Source of the DNA: Aphidius gifuensis
Lineage: Eukaryota > Arthropoda > Insecta > Hymenoptera > Braconidae
Length of the DNA: 64,000 bases
Direction: 5' to 3'
NCBI RefSeq assembly: GCF_014905175.1
Contig: NC_057788.1
Coordinates: 29,296,154 to 29,360,153 of the forward strand
Below the pieces are notes generated by a model. It was not told the origin of the DNA. It did no database searches and saw only the letters and a list, made by a program, of their open reading frames with translations. Shown piece by piece: positions 42,106 through 59,211 of the stretch. Both the position numbers and the translations under genes were made by a program. Numbering within the stretch: position 1 is the stretch's first letter; each line of letters begins with the position of its first letter.

Positions 42106-45100
42106 TTAACTGCGTGAACTTTGATTATAATATCCACTTGAATCTTTATGAACGAGTCTTTTATTTTCATCTGAAAGTTCATCATAAACCATAGCTGGAA
42201 CAGTGTCTAAAAATAAAAATAAATAAACAATTTCATTTTGTTTTTTATATAAAATTAAATTAAAAACAAACCTGAACATTTGTAGTATAAATTTGACCAT
42301 ATAATCATTTCTTGTGAGAAGCAAAATACTCCAAGTTGTCCACCTTTTAATACAGAATCATAAACATTACCAGAATCAACAATTAAATTACGTCCTTGAT
42401 GTATCCATAAACGTATAAGACCAATTTTAGGTGTATGAATTAGTCTCCATCTGTATGGTGTTTTTTCTTTCCATCCAATATTTTTAGGATCTTTCCATAA
42501 TAATTTAACTTGATTATCACGATCACCAGTATGCCATAAACTATTTCTCATTATTTTACCAGGTCCTGTTTCTGAATCAACTAATTTTAATTGTACACCT
42601 GGTTCAGCAACAGCTCTAAATGGTGATGCACGCCAATATGTTTGAGCTGTTTTTTTCCACATAACAGCATAAAATTTACGATTACTTTGATATGAAAATA
42701 CAAAACCAACATAATCATCATCAATGTCTGTATTAACATAAAATGTTCCTTCAAATTCAACTCCAGTAAATTTTGCTTTACCTAAATTAATACAACTATT
42801 AAAAAATTTATTTATTTTCATTTATTAAAATTAATTTGTTTCTTTCATTACCAATTGCAATACCAGGATCACTATTTGCTGTTTGTACAATTTCTGATCC
42901 ATTATGATGAATTTGCCATTTTGGATCAGTCTGTGCAACTCCTAACAAAAAAACATTTACAAATAAATAAAATATTTGTATTAAATAATTGATAAATTAT
43001 AGATACCTTCAGGATCTAATGCAATTGTTTGATATTCTCGAAAATCAGTTGACCAAATTTGACTATTATTTGGACAATTATCATATCTATCTGGTACTTT
43101 ATCTTGATCATAATCAATAGTACATGCATCACCATAAATACCACCATTTGTACATTCTTGTTTTGGATTATATGTTAGTATACAATTATCAATATTATTT
43201 GGTATACCATCATCATCAATATCATTATCACATTCATTTCCATAGCCATCATTATCAGTATCAATTTGTTGGGCATTTGCAATATCTGGACAATTATCAA
43301 TGTCATCTTGTACACCATCTTTATCTCTATCACGTCCAGTATCACAATCATCACCAACACCATCACCATCTTCATCATTTTGATTTGTATTTGGTACATC
43401 AATACAATTATCACAAGCATCACCAATACCATCACCATCAGTATCTTCTTGTTCTTCATTTTTTTTAGATGGACAATTATCCTCATGATTTAAAATTCCT
43501 TAAATAAATTTTCAATTAAATTAACATGATATTTTTCATTATTAAAAGTAAAAATAAATACCATCATTATCTTTATCATTGTCACATGCATCACCAACAC
43601 CATCACCATCAGAATCTTCTTGATGTGGATTTGGTATTTTTGGACAATTATCACAAACATCACCAACACCATCTGGACCACCATTATCAGTATCTTGTTG
43701 TTGTGGATTATATGTTAACGGACAATTATCTGGTATATTTAATACACCATCTTTATCTGAATCATTGTCACATGCATCACCAGTACCATCATTATCAGCA
43801 TCTTCTTGTCCACTGTTTGATACACTTGGACAATTATCAACTAAATCAGCATGTCCATCATTGTCACTATCGATACCACATGTAAAACCATCACCTGCCC
43901 AACCAACATGACACTAAAAAAAAATTGAATAATCATTAATTTAATTTGGATTTTCAGCTGAAAAGCTGGCGGAGATATTTACCTGACAAACATATTGATT
44001 TGGTCCAATGCAAATACAATCAGCACGTTTATCACATATTGTTATTCTATCTTGACAAATATTAATTGACTGACAGCCAAATGTTTGATTACCAATGAAA
44101 CCATAATTGCATGGACCACATCTAAAGGAACCCTGTAATATTTTTTCATTCAATGCATTAAGTAAATTGTTTAAATGATTTTTTTTTTTTTTCGATTTAA
44201 TTTACCTCGGTATTAATGCACTCGGAATTAGCAACACAAGCAGCATTTTGTCCATCCTCGCACTCATTTATGTCCACGCATCTTGTCTTGTTACCAATGT
44301 ATCCAGCTGGGCATGGATCGCATCTATCAATGGACATCAGGCATTCACCGGATTCGGTTGGGTAAATATCGTTCATCATTCACCCAATTTTATTTTATTT
44401 TTTTTTTGTTTATTTGTTTGTTTTTTTTTTTTTTTTCGATTTTTTACATTTTATCTTAATTGTCATATTGTATTTCGAATTACTAACGTATGTATTTTTT
44501 TTTATTTCGAATTTAAATTTAAGTTAAAAATTAAAAAAAATTAAAAATAAATTTAAAATAGAAAAGTTTTTTTTGATATATAAAAAAAAAAAAAGGGGGG
44601 AAAAGGAGGAATTTTGGTAGGTCATAACAAATGCCATTAGAAATTTTAATATTTTGACCTTTTATACTATATTATTGACTTTTTTTTTTTTTTTTTCATC
44701 GTAATTTAGAAAATAAATAATTTGAATAATCTAAGTATACAAGTATTATTATTTTTAAATTTATATATTTTTTTAAGTACAACAAAACGATTAGAAAAAA
44801 AAATTTGAAAAAAATGATTAATACCGATATTGAATTGAATGAGGATGAAAATAAAAATATATATATTAATTATACTTTTATATTAATTTGATTTAATATT
44901 TTCCCCTCCCTTTTTTTTTTTTTAAATGACTCGAATTAATGTGAATAACCTCCGTAGACGGGTTCGCACCTGTATCCAGGAGAGATTCCTGGTGTGTTGG
45001 TACACTGAAGTCTTGGATCACAAGGATTACGTAGATCACACTCATCAACTGGTTGACAACTGATGCCATTTCCATTGTATCCATGAGGACACTGGCCACA

Positions 45101-48100
45101 TCTGTAATATGGAGCATCTGGTTGTGGATGACATGCAACATTAGCATGACATGGATTTGTATCACAACCTCTGAGATGTTCACAGTGTTCACCATTACCA
45201 GTAAAACCTGCTGGACAACGTGAACATCTAAAAAAAAAAAATTTGAAATTAAATAATTAATTGATTAAATTAAATTATTGTTGTAGATGATTAAACCAAC
45301 CTGTAACCATTTCCTAAATCTTGACATCTAACTCCTGGATAACATGGATTGTCTGAACATGTTCTTATACGATTACAAGTTATTCCATCACCATCATAAC
45401 CACGTGGACATGATAGACATCTTGGTGTACCATCAGAATCATCACATCTTGCACCAGGATAACAGGGTGATTGAAAATTACATGATGGACGTGGTGGAGC
45501 TGGTGTTGTTGCTAGAAAATTATCAAATTATTAAACTACTCAACAATTTATTTAATTTTTTTTTTATTTAAAATCTTACCAATGAAAAATTCTGGCTTAC
45601 AAGCACTACAATCTTCAATTAATTTTTTAACATGTCGAGTTTCTTGTGTCTGAAAAAATTAAAAAAAACATATTATTATTTAAATTTATAATAAAATTTA
45701 TTGATTATATTTTTTTATATACATTTCTTTCGAGTTCAGCCCAAATTCTTTTTGTAAATTCAATCAATTCATTTAGTGTTTTTACTAATTGCTGATCACC
45801 AACACAATCTGAAAATAAAAAGAAATAATATTTTTTTATTTTTTGTATTTTGTTTCCTGGTAGGTATCACAATGTACATGATATCAACTTACTGAGATCG
45901 TCTAGAGTATGAACATTTGATGGAATATCACCCCTTCGACGTACACGAATACTATTAGCTGGTGTTGTTTCCATATGATAGGCGAAATCATCAAGAAGTG
46001 ATAATTCACATCCTTCACGTTCCCAGGCATCTCGTATTCTTGATTCTCTGTAGATTTTTGTACGAATTTTTTTTTCACGAAACTATCAATCAAGCAATAA
46101 AATAAACATTTAAAATACATTTTATATATCTTTTTGTTTATAAAATTAATTTATCAACAAGTATGTCAGCTTGAAATTTTTGAAATTAAATAAATGAAAA
46201 AAAAAAAAATTATTTGGTGGGCGTTTTGATATACGAAATGCATATATGCCAATCGATTGGAGAATGGCAAATAAATATTCTACTGATTTTCCATATTTGG
46301 ATAGACATCGTCCCACGATTAAAATGTACAGTTATATAAATAAATAAACAAATAAATAAATAAACAAAATAATAGAAAAAAAAATTACAAAGAAATTTTA
46401 TTTTTCGATTGTTTTTTCTCTTCAAATATCAACTGAAAATAATTCGAAATAATAAAAAAAAAATTGATAAAAAATAAATTTATTTGTTTATTTATAAAAT
46501 AAACTAAAAAAAATATGAAAAATAATTTTAATTATAAGGTATAATTTTAATGAAAATTAATTTATAAAACTTTTTTTTTTTTAAATTACCACTTGAATTA
46601 TTGAGTCTTCAATTTTTTGTCCCATTAAATCTTTTAGTGTTTTTTTCAATGGTAATTGTCCAATATTTAAACAATCAACATAGACATCAATTTTTGAATT
46701 AAATTCATTTTGATGAATGATAAATATAATATTTTTCATTGGTTCAGTTATATTCAAACTTTCAATTTGTAAATCTTCTCTTCCATTTATTTTGTTTTCT
46801 ACCGTTTCCAATATAACTATTTAAAAAAAAACAAGTAATATTATATTTGATGAATTATTATAGATAAAATATATTTATTTATTATACAAGATGTATTGTA
46901 ACAAGATGCTTGTTAAGTAATTTTACCTCTATTTTGTTGATGATTAAACATGAGAAGAAACTTTGTCTTTGGCTCAGTGTCCTTAACAGCAAATAAAGTC
47001 TCCGTATTTGTACCATAATTGATTTTTTTAAGTTTCAAATGACTAACAATAATGGCAAATTGATCATCATGCAGTGCATCTTCTAGATTTCTTGTTAATG
47101 CTTGAATACAAAATAATAATATTATACTTAATAATAAATCAATCATATTTTACATAAATTTATTATTTACATAAATATTATTTAAACTAAATAAAAATTT
47201 ACATTTAATAACGCAACTGTCGATTGTTTTATATGAAAAAAAAATTTATACAATGAAAAACGTGATGTAAAAAAAATATTTTTTAAAAATGTCAAGATAA
47301 ACTGCATAAATTTCCAACTGACATATTTTTTTCTTTTCATTATTCAAATAATACACACAGTCAAGAGTAAGGTAATTTTTAAGTAATATTTTTATTTTCT
47401 TATTTTTTAAATTTTAACTGGCAAAATATTGAGTTCACTGAACAAGACTTAACTGTATAAATTACATTTTTTTTTTTTTATGATAAAAGAAGTTAAAAAA
47501 ATGAAAATGATAATAGTCAAGTAAAAAAGTTAAATGATCTAGAGATAAATGAGTCTTAAAATTTGATTTAAAGTTTTTTTTTTTTTGAACAAGAGTGGGT
47601 GTTATAAAAGTAAGTGAAAATTTATGAAAAAAAAAGGCTAAAATATAAAAAAAAAAAAGGGAATTTTAATTATTGTATTATTGAATTAGTAATGCTTATG
47701 TATGTCATTTGAAAAATTATTTTTTCTAAATGATAATTAAAAAAAGTAATTATCAAAACGTGGGTGAGTGTTAAGTGGACTATTTTTTGAATTTATTATC
47801 ATCATAATTAAATATAATAAATAAATATGAGATAATGAATTAATTATTGTTTTATTTATGAATTTTATTAAAGGGTTTTTTAAAAAATTTATTATTTAGA
47901 ATGTAAGATTTGTAACAAAGTGAGTGTATGACCTGAATTTAATGAGACCAATTGTGCAATCGATTTGTTATGGTGGAAGACTCGTGAGTTTCCCTTTTAA
48001 AAATCATTTAAGATAAATTTATAAAAAATTCAAATATATATATACAGCATGTGTGAGTGTCTGTATTTATTCTGTATGTTGCATTGATGGTAAAGTTGAT

Positions 48101-49300
48101 GAAAAAAAAAAAAAAATCTGCAATAATCTTGGAGTCTCAGCATCGCGCCTATTTGGGAAAACCGTTATTACTTCAAAGCAGTAACCTCACGAGGTTGATG
48201 ATTCATTTTTTATATGTATATTGAATTTTTTTTTTTAAATAATCAAGTCAATGAATTAATATTTTTTATAATAAAAGTTTCATTTTTATATTTTTTTTTA
48301 CCATAAAAGTAATGATTTTTTTCCTCATAAGAAAAAAAAAAAATTCGCAAATTTATAAATAAATTTTTAACTACACAAATAAATATATAATTACTATGAA
48401 AAATAAATTTAAATAAAAATCTTATATTTAAAAATAATACCAAATATATTTAAAATAATTATTTACTAATTTATTTAACTAATTTAATTTTTAAATTAAA
48501 AAAAACATAAATTTATATTAAAATTTTTTTATTGATTTATATTTAATTGTTGTAATTTTTTGCTAAATAAATTTTCATATATAATAATAATAATAATAAA
48601 TGTTAAATAACAATTTGAATTTATTTATTTGTTTTTTTTTTTTTTTTTAAATCGTTGGGTTGATGAACCCCATCACCGGTTTTTCTAGACCAGATTTTTT
48701 GCACCCTCTTCAAACTGGTTCTTTTATAAAATTGACTTTTTATATTTATTTAATCTCTGTCTATCTTCCAAATAGCTACAATTTTTTCAACTTTGTTTTT
48801 TTCTATAATAGCACTAAATTAAGAAAATAAAAAAAAATGATATAATTTTTTGTGTTATCAAATTATTAAAGCAACCCCTGTTGAGATAAAATCACGATAA
48901 TAATGTATAATAATTTTGGATGACAAATAAAATAGACACAACTGTTTCTCAATGTCTGTCAGTTAAAATAAATATATATGATATAAATAAACACGTTAAA
49001 TAAAAATAGAAATGATGATAAAATATTTCCGGCTTTCAGAGCAACAAGTATAAATTTAAACACAAATTTAAGAAAAGTAAAATTTTGTTAAATTTAAAAT
49101 ACAAAAAAAGCTAAAATAATAACATACTTATTAAGTTATTAATCTTTAATTTAATTTTTACTTTTAAATGACAATAAATTAATTGTTAAATTTATTTTTT
49201 ATTTAATTTAAAACATACCATCATCATGAATAATAGCAAACGTTGAAAATATTGAAAATGTCGCGAAGAGAACCGTAAGAGCAACAACCCTGTGGTCCAT
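42106..49300 (-). CDS. Tsp: Thrombospondin (COMP-like, pentameric type)
   Basis: Minus-strand exons in order: 49300-49219, 47100-46927, 46816-46590, 46082-45893, 45808-45723, 45649-45580, 45511-45301, 45227-44970, 44323-44206, 44132-43983, 43913-43562, 43498-43007, 42941-42852, 42781-42272, 42206-42106; 1036 residues. A secreted calcium-binding matrix glycoprotein that in flies acts at muscle-tendon attachment. It has a signal peptide (1-22), an N-terminal laminin-G-like domain (about 28-165), a coiled coil (about 227-265) followed by CSAC for oligomer disulfides, EGF-like modules (about 285-525), Asp-rich type 3 repeats (about 535-790, repeated DGDGVGDAC motifs) and the lectin-like C-terminal domain (about 800-1030, with [18 protein letters not shown]). 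No type 1 repeats, which fits the COMP subgroup. Length agrees with insect thrombospondin. All phases are consistent. Confidence 0.96.
47101..49218 (-). other. Thrombospondin intron 1
   Basis: A 2.1-kb intron between the signal-peptide exon and the laminin-G exon. A more complex patch lies at 48110-48200 with a perfect AACCTC/GAGGTT hairpin (48183-48196). Just before exon 2 the minus strand holds an in-frame ATG at 47146 with a hydrophobic stretch. Confidence 0.5.
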
Positions 49301-49473
49301 CTTTGCGATATGAAATTTAATTAATTAATACTAATATTATCTTCTATTATGAATAATTAAAAAAATTTTTTTTTTTTATTTTTCTATTATTAAATACACT
49401 ACACTATTAATAATCACTGGTTTAAGTAACTTGACTCATGGGGAGTACACACGCATTAACGATCACCGTACGC

Positions 49474-49508
49474 ACTGAGCAGCAGAAAAGTCAAGTCGGA
49501 GTTTTATA
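49474..49508 (-). promoter_or_regulatory. Thrombospondin core promoter: TATA box plus initiator
   Basis: On the minus strand TATAAAA (49508-49502) is followed by the arthropod initiator TCAGT (49478-49474), with the initiator A at 49476, 32 bases from the first T of the TATA box. That is the classic spacing. The start codon is 176 bases downstream at 49300. Confidence 0.75.
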
Positions 49509-50741
49509 CCCTCGCCCACTTAAACAACATTTTTAAAACTATATTTATGTTTAAAAAAAAAATAATATTATAATACACGTAAATGAGAGTTATTTAAAAA
49601 ATTAAAAATTAAAAAATACATTCAAATTATATTTTATCGAAATATTTTAAAAGCTTTCGAAAAAAAAAAAAGCTTCTTTTCGAATTTTAAATTTTTAAAA
49701 TATTTTATTTATAAATTATTTATTATTAATTTATTTATTTTTTTTATTTTAATTTAGTTGTGGTTGAATGATTGTAAATGACCTTGCAAGTAGGCAATGA
49801 ATAAATAAATTTGCCTTTAGTTAAAAAAAATATTTGAAAAAAAAAATTATAAACGTGGGTTGTTGTTCTGCCTACTCGAAATAAAATTACAAGTATTTTT
49901 GTTTAATCAAGATGATAATGAGATAATGTTGACAATTTTGAAAATATAAAAAAATTTTTTGTATATATGTATATAATATTAAAAAAGATATTTATATTTA
50001 GAAAAAAAATTTTTTAAAAAATAAACAAAATAAATGTAACTCACCTATATTTATTTTATTTTTTTTTATTTTTAATTTTTTTCTTTCACAGAGATAAATT
50101 CAAATTCTTTCACCAGATGGTATATCTACTTGTCAACTGCACATTTTCACGTTGTTATTGCTCTAATTTTATTTTTGTAATATTTTACTTTAACAATTTG
50201 TTTTTTTTTTTGTATTTTTAATATTGTTTTTTCATTTAGTTAACTCCATGACACTTATTAATTTTTAAATATTTAAAACACTGATTAGATATTTTTTCAT
50301 TCAAATTAATTATTAATTATTAATTTAAGATTAATTTTATTATCTTTTTCAAGATTTTTTTTCACATTTATAGATTTACATTTATAAATTTCAAATGAAA
50401 TTTTAGTCTTTACACTTGTGATTTGTGGTGACACACTCATGATGATATTAGGTGAAAAAAATAAATTTTTTTTTTTGATAATACTGATGATTTGATAAAT
50501 TGTTGAATTAAATTTTGATTATATTTATTTTTTAATTGTTTGTAGATCCTCATATCATGTTTCCATTGCCAGCTGAAATATCATCTTTCAAGACTTTGGA
50601 AAAAAATTAAACTTATTTTTCCAATTAAAAATTTTATAAATAAAACAAAAAATAATTAGCTACATTATTTTTATTTAAAAAAAAAATAAGAAATTAAATT
50701 TATTGTCATTCAATTAAATATAATTATTTAAAATTAAATAT
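49509..50741. other. Spacer between thrombospondin promoter and AKH receptor 3' end
   Basis: AT-rich, no gene seen. Contains the thrombospondin upstream region and the receptor 3'UTR. Confidence 0.5.
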
Positions 50742-53457
<2,716 letters not shown>

Positions 53458-56400
53458 TTTATATTGTACTAAAAATTAATACAAAAATTAATATTAATTG
53501 ATTAAAATTTAATTAATTGTTTGATAACTTTTATTTTTGTTTTTGATGAAAAATTCTTTTATTTATTTTGTCTTGTTCAAAATTGAAATTAAGTTTTTAG
53601 ATAAAAGTTTTTATATGACACAGCTTGAAAGTGGATTTTTATTTTATTTTATTTTATTTATTTTTGAAATTTATATTCTATTGAGTTTTTTTATTGTCAC
53701 GTATTCATTTTGTATAGTGATAATAATTTAATAAATATTTATAGCAATTTATATTTATTTTATATTGGATTTATTATTATTTTTGATGAAAAATAATAAT
53801 AATTATTGTTAATAGAAAATTAAAATTAGTTTTTAGAAAATTTTTAAAATGCAAGTTGATGTTGGACAAAGAGTAGAATGAACAAACTACGTGATTGCCA
53901 TTTCAATGATAAATATTTATCAATGATTTTAAAGTTTATTTAAGGACTCTCTGAAGCGTGCTCAACTATACTCTAACATATTTCATATAATAAACATAAA
54001 AATATCATATTGACTTAAAGGGCTTTGTTCATAAAATTATGTATATTTTTTTATTTTTATCAATCAAATCCCTGACATTGAAATTTATTTTTAGAAATAA
54101 ATTAAAATCAAATCTATTTTTTAATTCTTTTTTTTTTTCTACTTCCTTATAAATTTTATATTAAAAAAGATTAAATCTTTTTTTTTTACTTAAAATTTTT
54201 AATCACTTTTAATACACTTTTATTTAATTTACACTTGAAAATTTAATTTATAAATTTTTTAATTATTTAAATAATGATTTATCAACTTTTTTTCGATATT
54301 TTTTTTTTTTTTTTGGTTGTTGTTGTTTTTGCTTTTTATAGAAATTAATTAGACTTGGTATTTTTATTTTTTTATTTTTATATTGATGAACCTTAATTGA
54401 CAATGAACGTTTTTTATATTAAACGTTAACCCTCGCGTATTGGGGTGCGTGTTAACACTGACTTAGCCACTTGAATTTTTTTATTCATTTTTCATCCGCG
54501 CTTCTTCTTTAGCGCCCGCGCAAAAACCTACATCTAATACCTATATATTATTAATATTAATTTTTTGCGTGATATAGACGATAAATAAAGTCATTTAAAA
54601 GATTGCAATTTAAAAAATATATTAAATTAATAATGTAAATCTCTCTTCAAGTTTAATTAAACTTTAATTTTTTCACCTATATAGAAAAAAAATTTTTTAA
54701 TGATTCATTTTGTTTTAAAAATTTAAAAATAGTATTTAGAATATAAAATAAACAATTAAATGAAATACCTAATATTATTTATATTTAGAATTTAGAAAAA
54801 AAAATAAAAATCAAATAAAAAAATTTAAAAACAGTACTTAAAATATAAAAAAGCAATAAAATCAAAATAAAATTAAAAAAAAAATATATAAAAAAACAGT
54901 ATTTAAAATATAAAAATAAAATAAATGATCAATCGATGTTGTTTGGTCTAGATAAATAATTTAATCGCAAACACTTTGACCATAATTATCAAATGATTGA
55001 TCATGAAAAATAAAAGTGTTGAAAAATTTGATGTAAAAGGCCACGAGATTGATTATATATTTTATTTTCAAAAACTAAAAGTATTTTTTTATTATTATTA
55101 TTTATAAATATATATTTATTTTATTTTTTTTGAACAACTTTGATCTCGAGTTTTCCACTGTGCTGACTTATTACCCCTAACTTTGTAGATAAACTTTTAA
55201 TATAATAAAGCAGTTTGTTTCAAATAGAAAAAAAAACATAAAACAAAAATTTTATAAATTTTATTTCAAATACAAGAAATAAATTTTTTTTTTTTCAAAG
55301 GAATTTTTAATCATAAATAATGATAATATTAATTTGTAAATATATGATCATTAAATGATAACCTCGCTCTTCGATTTGCCCTATTATATATATTTAATTT
55401 TCATTTTATTGCAATTTTTATTTTTTGATATTTTTAATTTCATTATTAATCTTACATTATCTAAATAATATTAAAGTCCAATATTTTTTTTTTTTCATTA
55501 ACTAATAAATAATATTAAATATTTCCTGTAATTTTATTCTTTATTTTTCATATAATAATTTTATATTTTCATTCTATAATTTATTATATTATTTCCTTGT
55601 CTACACTTATTTTTTTTTTTATTTTAAATTTACAACAATGTGATAAAGAATTTAATTCAAACGAGATATTTTTTTTTTTTTTTTAGCTTTGACAAGTTTC
55701 ACATTATCTCGCGTATTTTACATTCGATACAAAACATTCTCAACGGGTGTCCAATAACCCTTATTTTTATCCCATCAGATAGAAAAAAAAATAGAAAAAA
55801 AATATGTTTGATTCTTTGTTGACTCTCGAGGCGAATTATCGGGGACATCATTGCTTTTTTTTTTTGCCCTACAATCGTCCTCATTTGCCACAATATAATT
55901 GCAATTACAATTCATTGAAAAAAAAAAAATATTAAAATAAATAAAAGAAATAATAAACAATAATTTGATACAATTTTTTTTTTTTATTTATTATTTATTT
56001 CATTTTTATCTATGTTTTTTTTTTTCCCTTATGAATTTTATTTGAGATAACGAAAGGTGCTATCGTGATTCTTATTAAATCATGACCTTGATAAATATCC
56101 TCATCTGACATTCCAATTTGTAAAACATGTCCAGGTGTCTTGTGCACTCTTTTACTATTTTTTTATTCATTTTTTAATATTTTTATAATCAAGAGAAATA
56201 TAGCATCAACTTTTTTATGTAATTAAAATTTTTTTTTTTTTATATATTCTTTATTTAATTATAAATAATAAAATATAGTAACTAAATAAATATTTAAAAT
56301 ACTAATTAAAAAAGATTGAATATTTAAAATATTTTTATTATTTCAAAAATTTATTCATTAGTGCAAAAAATTACATTGTATCTTTGTAAAAATATTTTTA

Positions 56401-59057
56401 ATTGATTTTTTTTTTAAATTTATTTTTTGATAGATAAATTAAATAAATAAAAGTATAATAAATAATAATAAATAATTTTAATTGAATAAACAAAACCCTC
56501 TTTACTTGATCTCTTTGAAATGATTTTTTTAAATATTCTTTCATTGTATTTATTTATTTATTGAGCTTTTTCAATTATGACACTTTTTCTAATACGTCTA
56601 GAATTTTTACCCTTGACCTTCAAAAAAAAAAAAAAAAAATATATATCAGTACTTCTGTCTACCTTCGTCTCGTCTGTAAATAATTGCACAGTGAATTGAT
56701 TTTCCTATTATTTTTCTTTTTATATCCTTTTCTATATTATGCTAAAAAAAAAACAGAGCTTTTTTCAAATTAATCTCTACCCTATCAAGATCAAAAAAAC
56801 AATTTCAACATTAAAAAAAAAACTTATGTTATTTTATTGTTATAAAAAAAATATCTATCCAAATAAAAAACCGGAAATGTTAAAAAATACAAAAAAAAAA
56901 AAAAATGATAGTATAATCTTGTGTACCTTATATTATTTTTTCTCTATTCCTCTTCCAACAAAAAAAAAAAAATAAACAGGTAAATACACCTTTATCTCCA
57001 AGCAGAAAAAAAAAAACCAACACTTTTTTTTTTTTTTTATATAATATTTATTTTTTTGTATGATTTTTTAGCTTATGATTTTTTTTCCTAGAAAATCTCT
57101 GGATCATCCAAGCTAATTAATGTTCACTCTTGCGTGTATATTACACGTTGAAATAAATAAAGTAGATATTAACTTTGTATATAAAAAAATTGACATTAAA
57201 TTCAGCATTGCCAAACATGATTAAAAAATATAATATTTTAATAATAAATCAGTAATATCCAAATGATTATTAAAATTGACAGTGAGTTAATATTATGATA
57301 CATCACACTGTCTAACGATCGATATTACACTGAATCAAGATAAATAATAATTCAAATAAAAAAATAAAAAACAAATAATATTTATCACTATAGTTACATT
57401 AAACCACCTCGTCATAAATCATGACAACTTTATTTTTCTATTGCGTATACAATTATTTTTATTTTTTCATTTAATAAATTTTTTTTTTTTGTTGTTTTTG
57501 TTGTTATTGTTATTGAAATTGAATTATTAAAAATTATTATTATTGCTAATATTGTTAATTTGGTTCAATTAATAATGACGAATTTTTTTTTTTATATTTA
57601 TTTTGTGTAAATTATATTTCTGGATGTACTTGGTAATCGAGTTATTAACTTTAGTGACTGACGATCGAAAGATCCAATTAAATCATCGTGAACACTTTGA
57701 GGCCAGACGAATGATCAGGTCAAGTGTCAAATGATCACTGATAGTTCGCATCTTTAATATTTACAAAATTATTATATTTAAATTTTTTTATTATTATTAT
57801 TTTATATCAATAATTAAATTAATATTTAATAATGAATTTTTTAAATTATTCATTTAATTGTCGTTGGCTTTTTTTTAATTTCGAAAATTATTATAGCTAT
57901 GGTTATTATTATTTTACTGATAAATAAATAAATGATAAATATTTTCTTGTTATTTATTTATTTTTTAAATATCATCAAAATATGTTAAATCATATGCCAA
58001 ATATTTGAAATGTGATGAGCCGATAATGAGTACAATAGGGTTAAACTATTGACCCGTTATTTAAATCAAAAAATTTATCAACTGTTAATAATTTTCAATT
58101 GTAATTTGATTTTTTTTTTTCGAGTGTTATATAACTGGCATTGACGTGATTAATAAAATATTTTAAATACAAACTTTAATTAATTATTTGGAGTAATTAA
58201 TAGAATAAATTAAATTCAATTTGAAATGATTTAATTATAATAATTATTATTGATAATTAATCTATAATAAATAAATGAAAAAATTTACAAATTTTAATTT
58301 AATTATTTGCCACATTTCCAATGGAAATTAAAATGAAAATTTAAATAAATAATATACAATACAATTGTTTAATAATAAAGATAAAAAAAAATTAAGTGAA
58401 AATTATTATTAAACAATTTAAGGAAATTAATTGTATTTAAAAATAATTCGAGGGAGATTAAAGGTATATTTTAAATTGTTGATAAATCAAACACAAGCAT
58501 TATAAATCAATGAATAAAAAAATAAATTTGAAAATAATTTACTTGGCATAAGTAATAATTACAAAACATAAAATCTAAAAAATAAATAAATTTAGTATAT
58601 ACTGATTGGAAATAAATCATTATCATTATGATTTTATTACCGGTAAAAATATCGTGATTATTTAATACACAAATTATGTCGTAAGAGAAAAAGTTTTGTT
58701 GTAAAATGAGAAGAAAAAAAAAAAAGGAAATAATAATATAATTGGTATTTTCAGTAAAAGTAAAATTCAAAGAAAGTAATACATAAAAATTTTATTAAGT
58801 AATCATTTAATTTAATTAATAATTCAACAATATATACACATTTTTTTCTAAATATCAATCTAAACAGTCTATGAATTTTGTTTTTAATAATTCAACTTCA
58901 AAGTCATGATCTCTTTTTTTTAAAAAAATTTATTTTTATTTTCTTCGAGTATATAAACAGTTAATGTTATTGCGCATTTGCCTGATGATGTACCACACTA
59001 AAATAAAAAAATATTCATTTAAAAAAAAAAACAAAATGCAATAGTGAATGTTCGTGG
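53458..59057. other. Long gene-poor region
   Basis: Begins with the AKH receptor upstream region; a CpG-containing island at 54425-54535 (with TCAGT on the minus strand) is a candidate promoter or 5' exon. Small complex patches at 55140-55200 and 57600-57765 have no coding frame I trust. The rest is AT-rich with homopolymer runs. Confidence 0.45.
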
Positions 59058-59059
59058 TA

Positions 59060-59066
59060 TATAAAG
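59060..59066 (+). promoter_or_regulatory. TATA box of the cuticle protein gene
   Basis: TATAAAG, about 30 bases before a plausible start near 59090 and 152 bases before the first codon. Typical of cuticle genes. Confidence 0.6.
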
Positions 59067-59211
59067 ATGAGTTGAAGAACTGTTAATCCAACAATAACAC
59101 GATAGAAAACGTGCCATACAGTCTGTGAATTATCTGAATATTTAAATCAAAAATTTTCAAAACAAATAATAATATTTTTCAATTATAAAAATCAATTAAT
59201 AATTAATTTAA

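Noticed and set aside
43124..43885. Plus-strand His/Tyr-rich ORFs
   Set aside because: Antisense shadows of the Asp-rich thrombospondin type 3 repeats, which are confirmed by family match and phase.
44248..44544. Plus-strand ORF opposite thrombospondin exon 9 and its intron
   Set aside because: Antisense shadow that runs into poly-T sequence; the minus-strand exon is fixed by EGF cysteines and phase.
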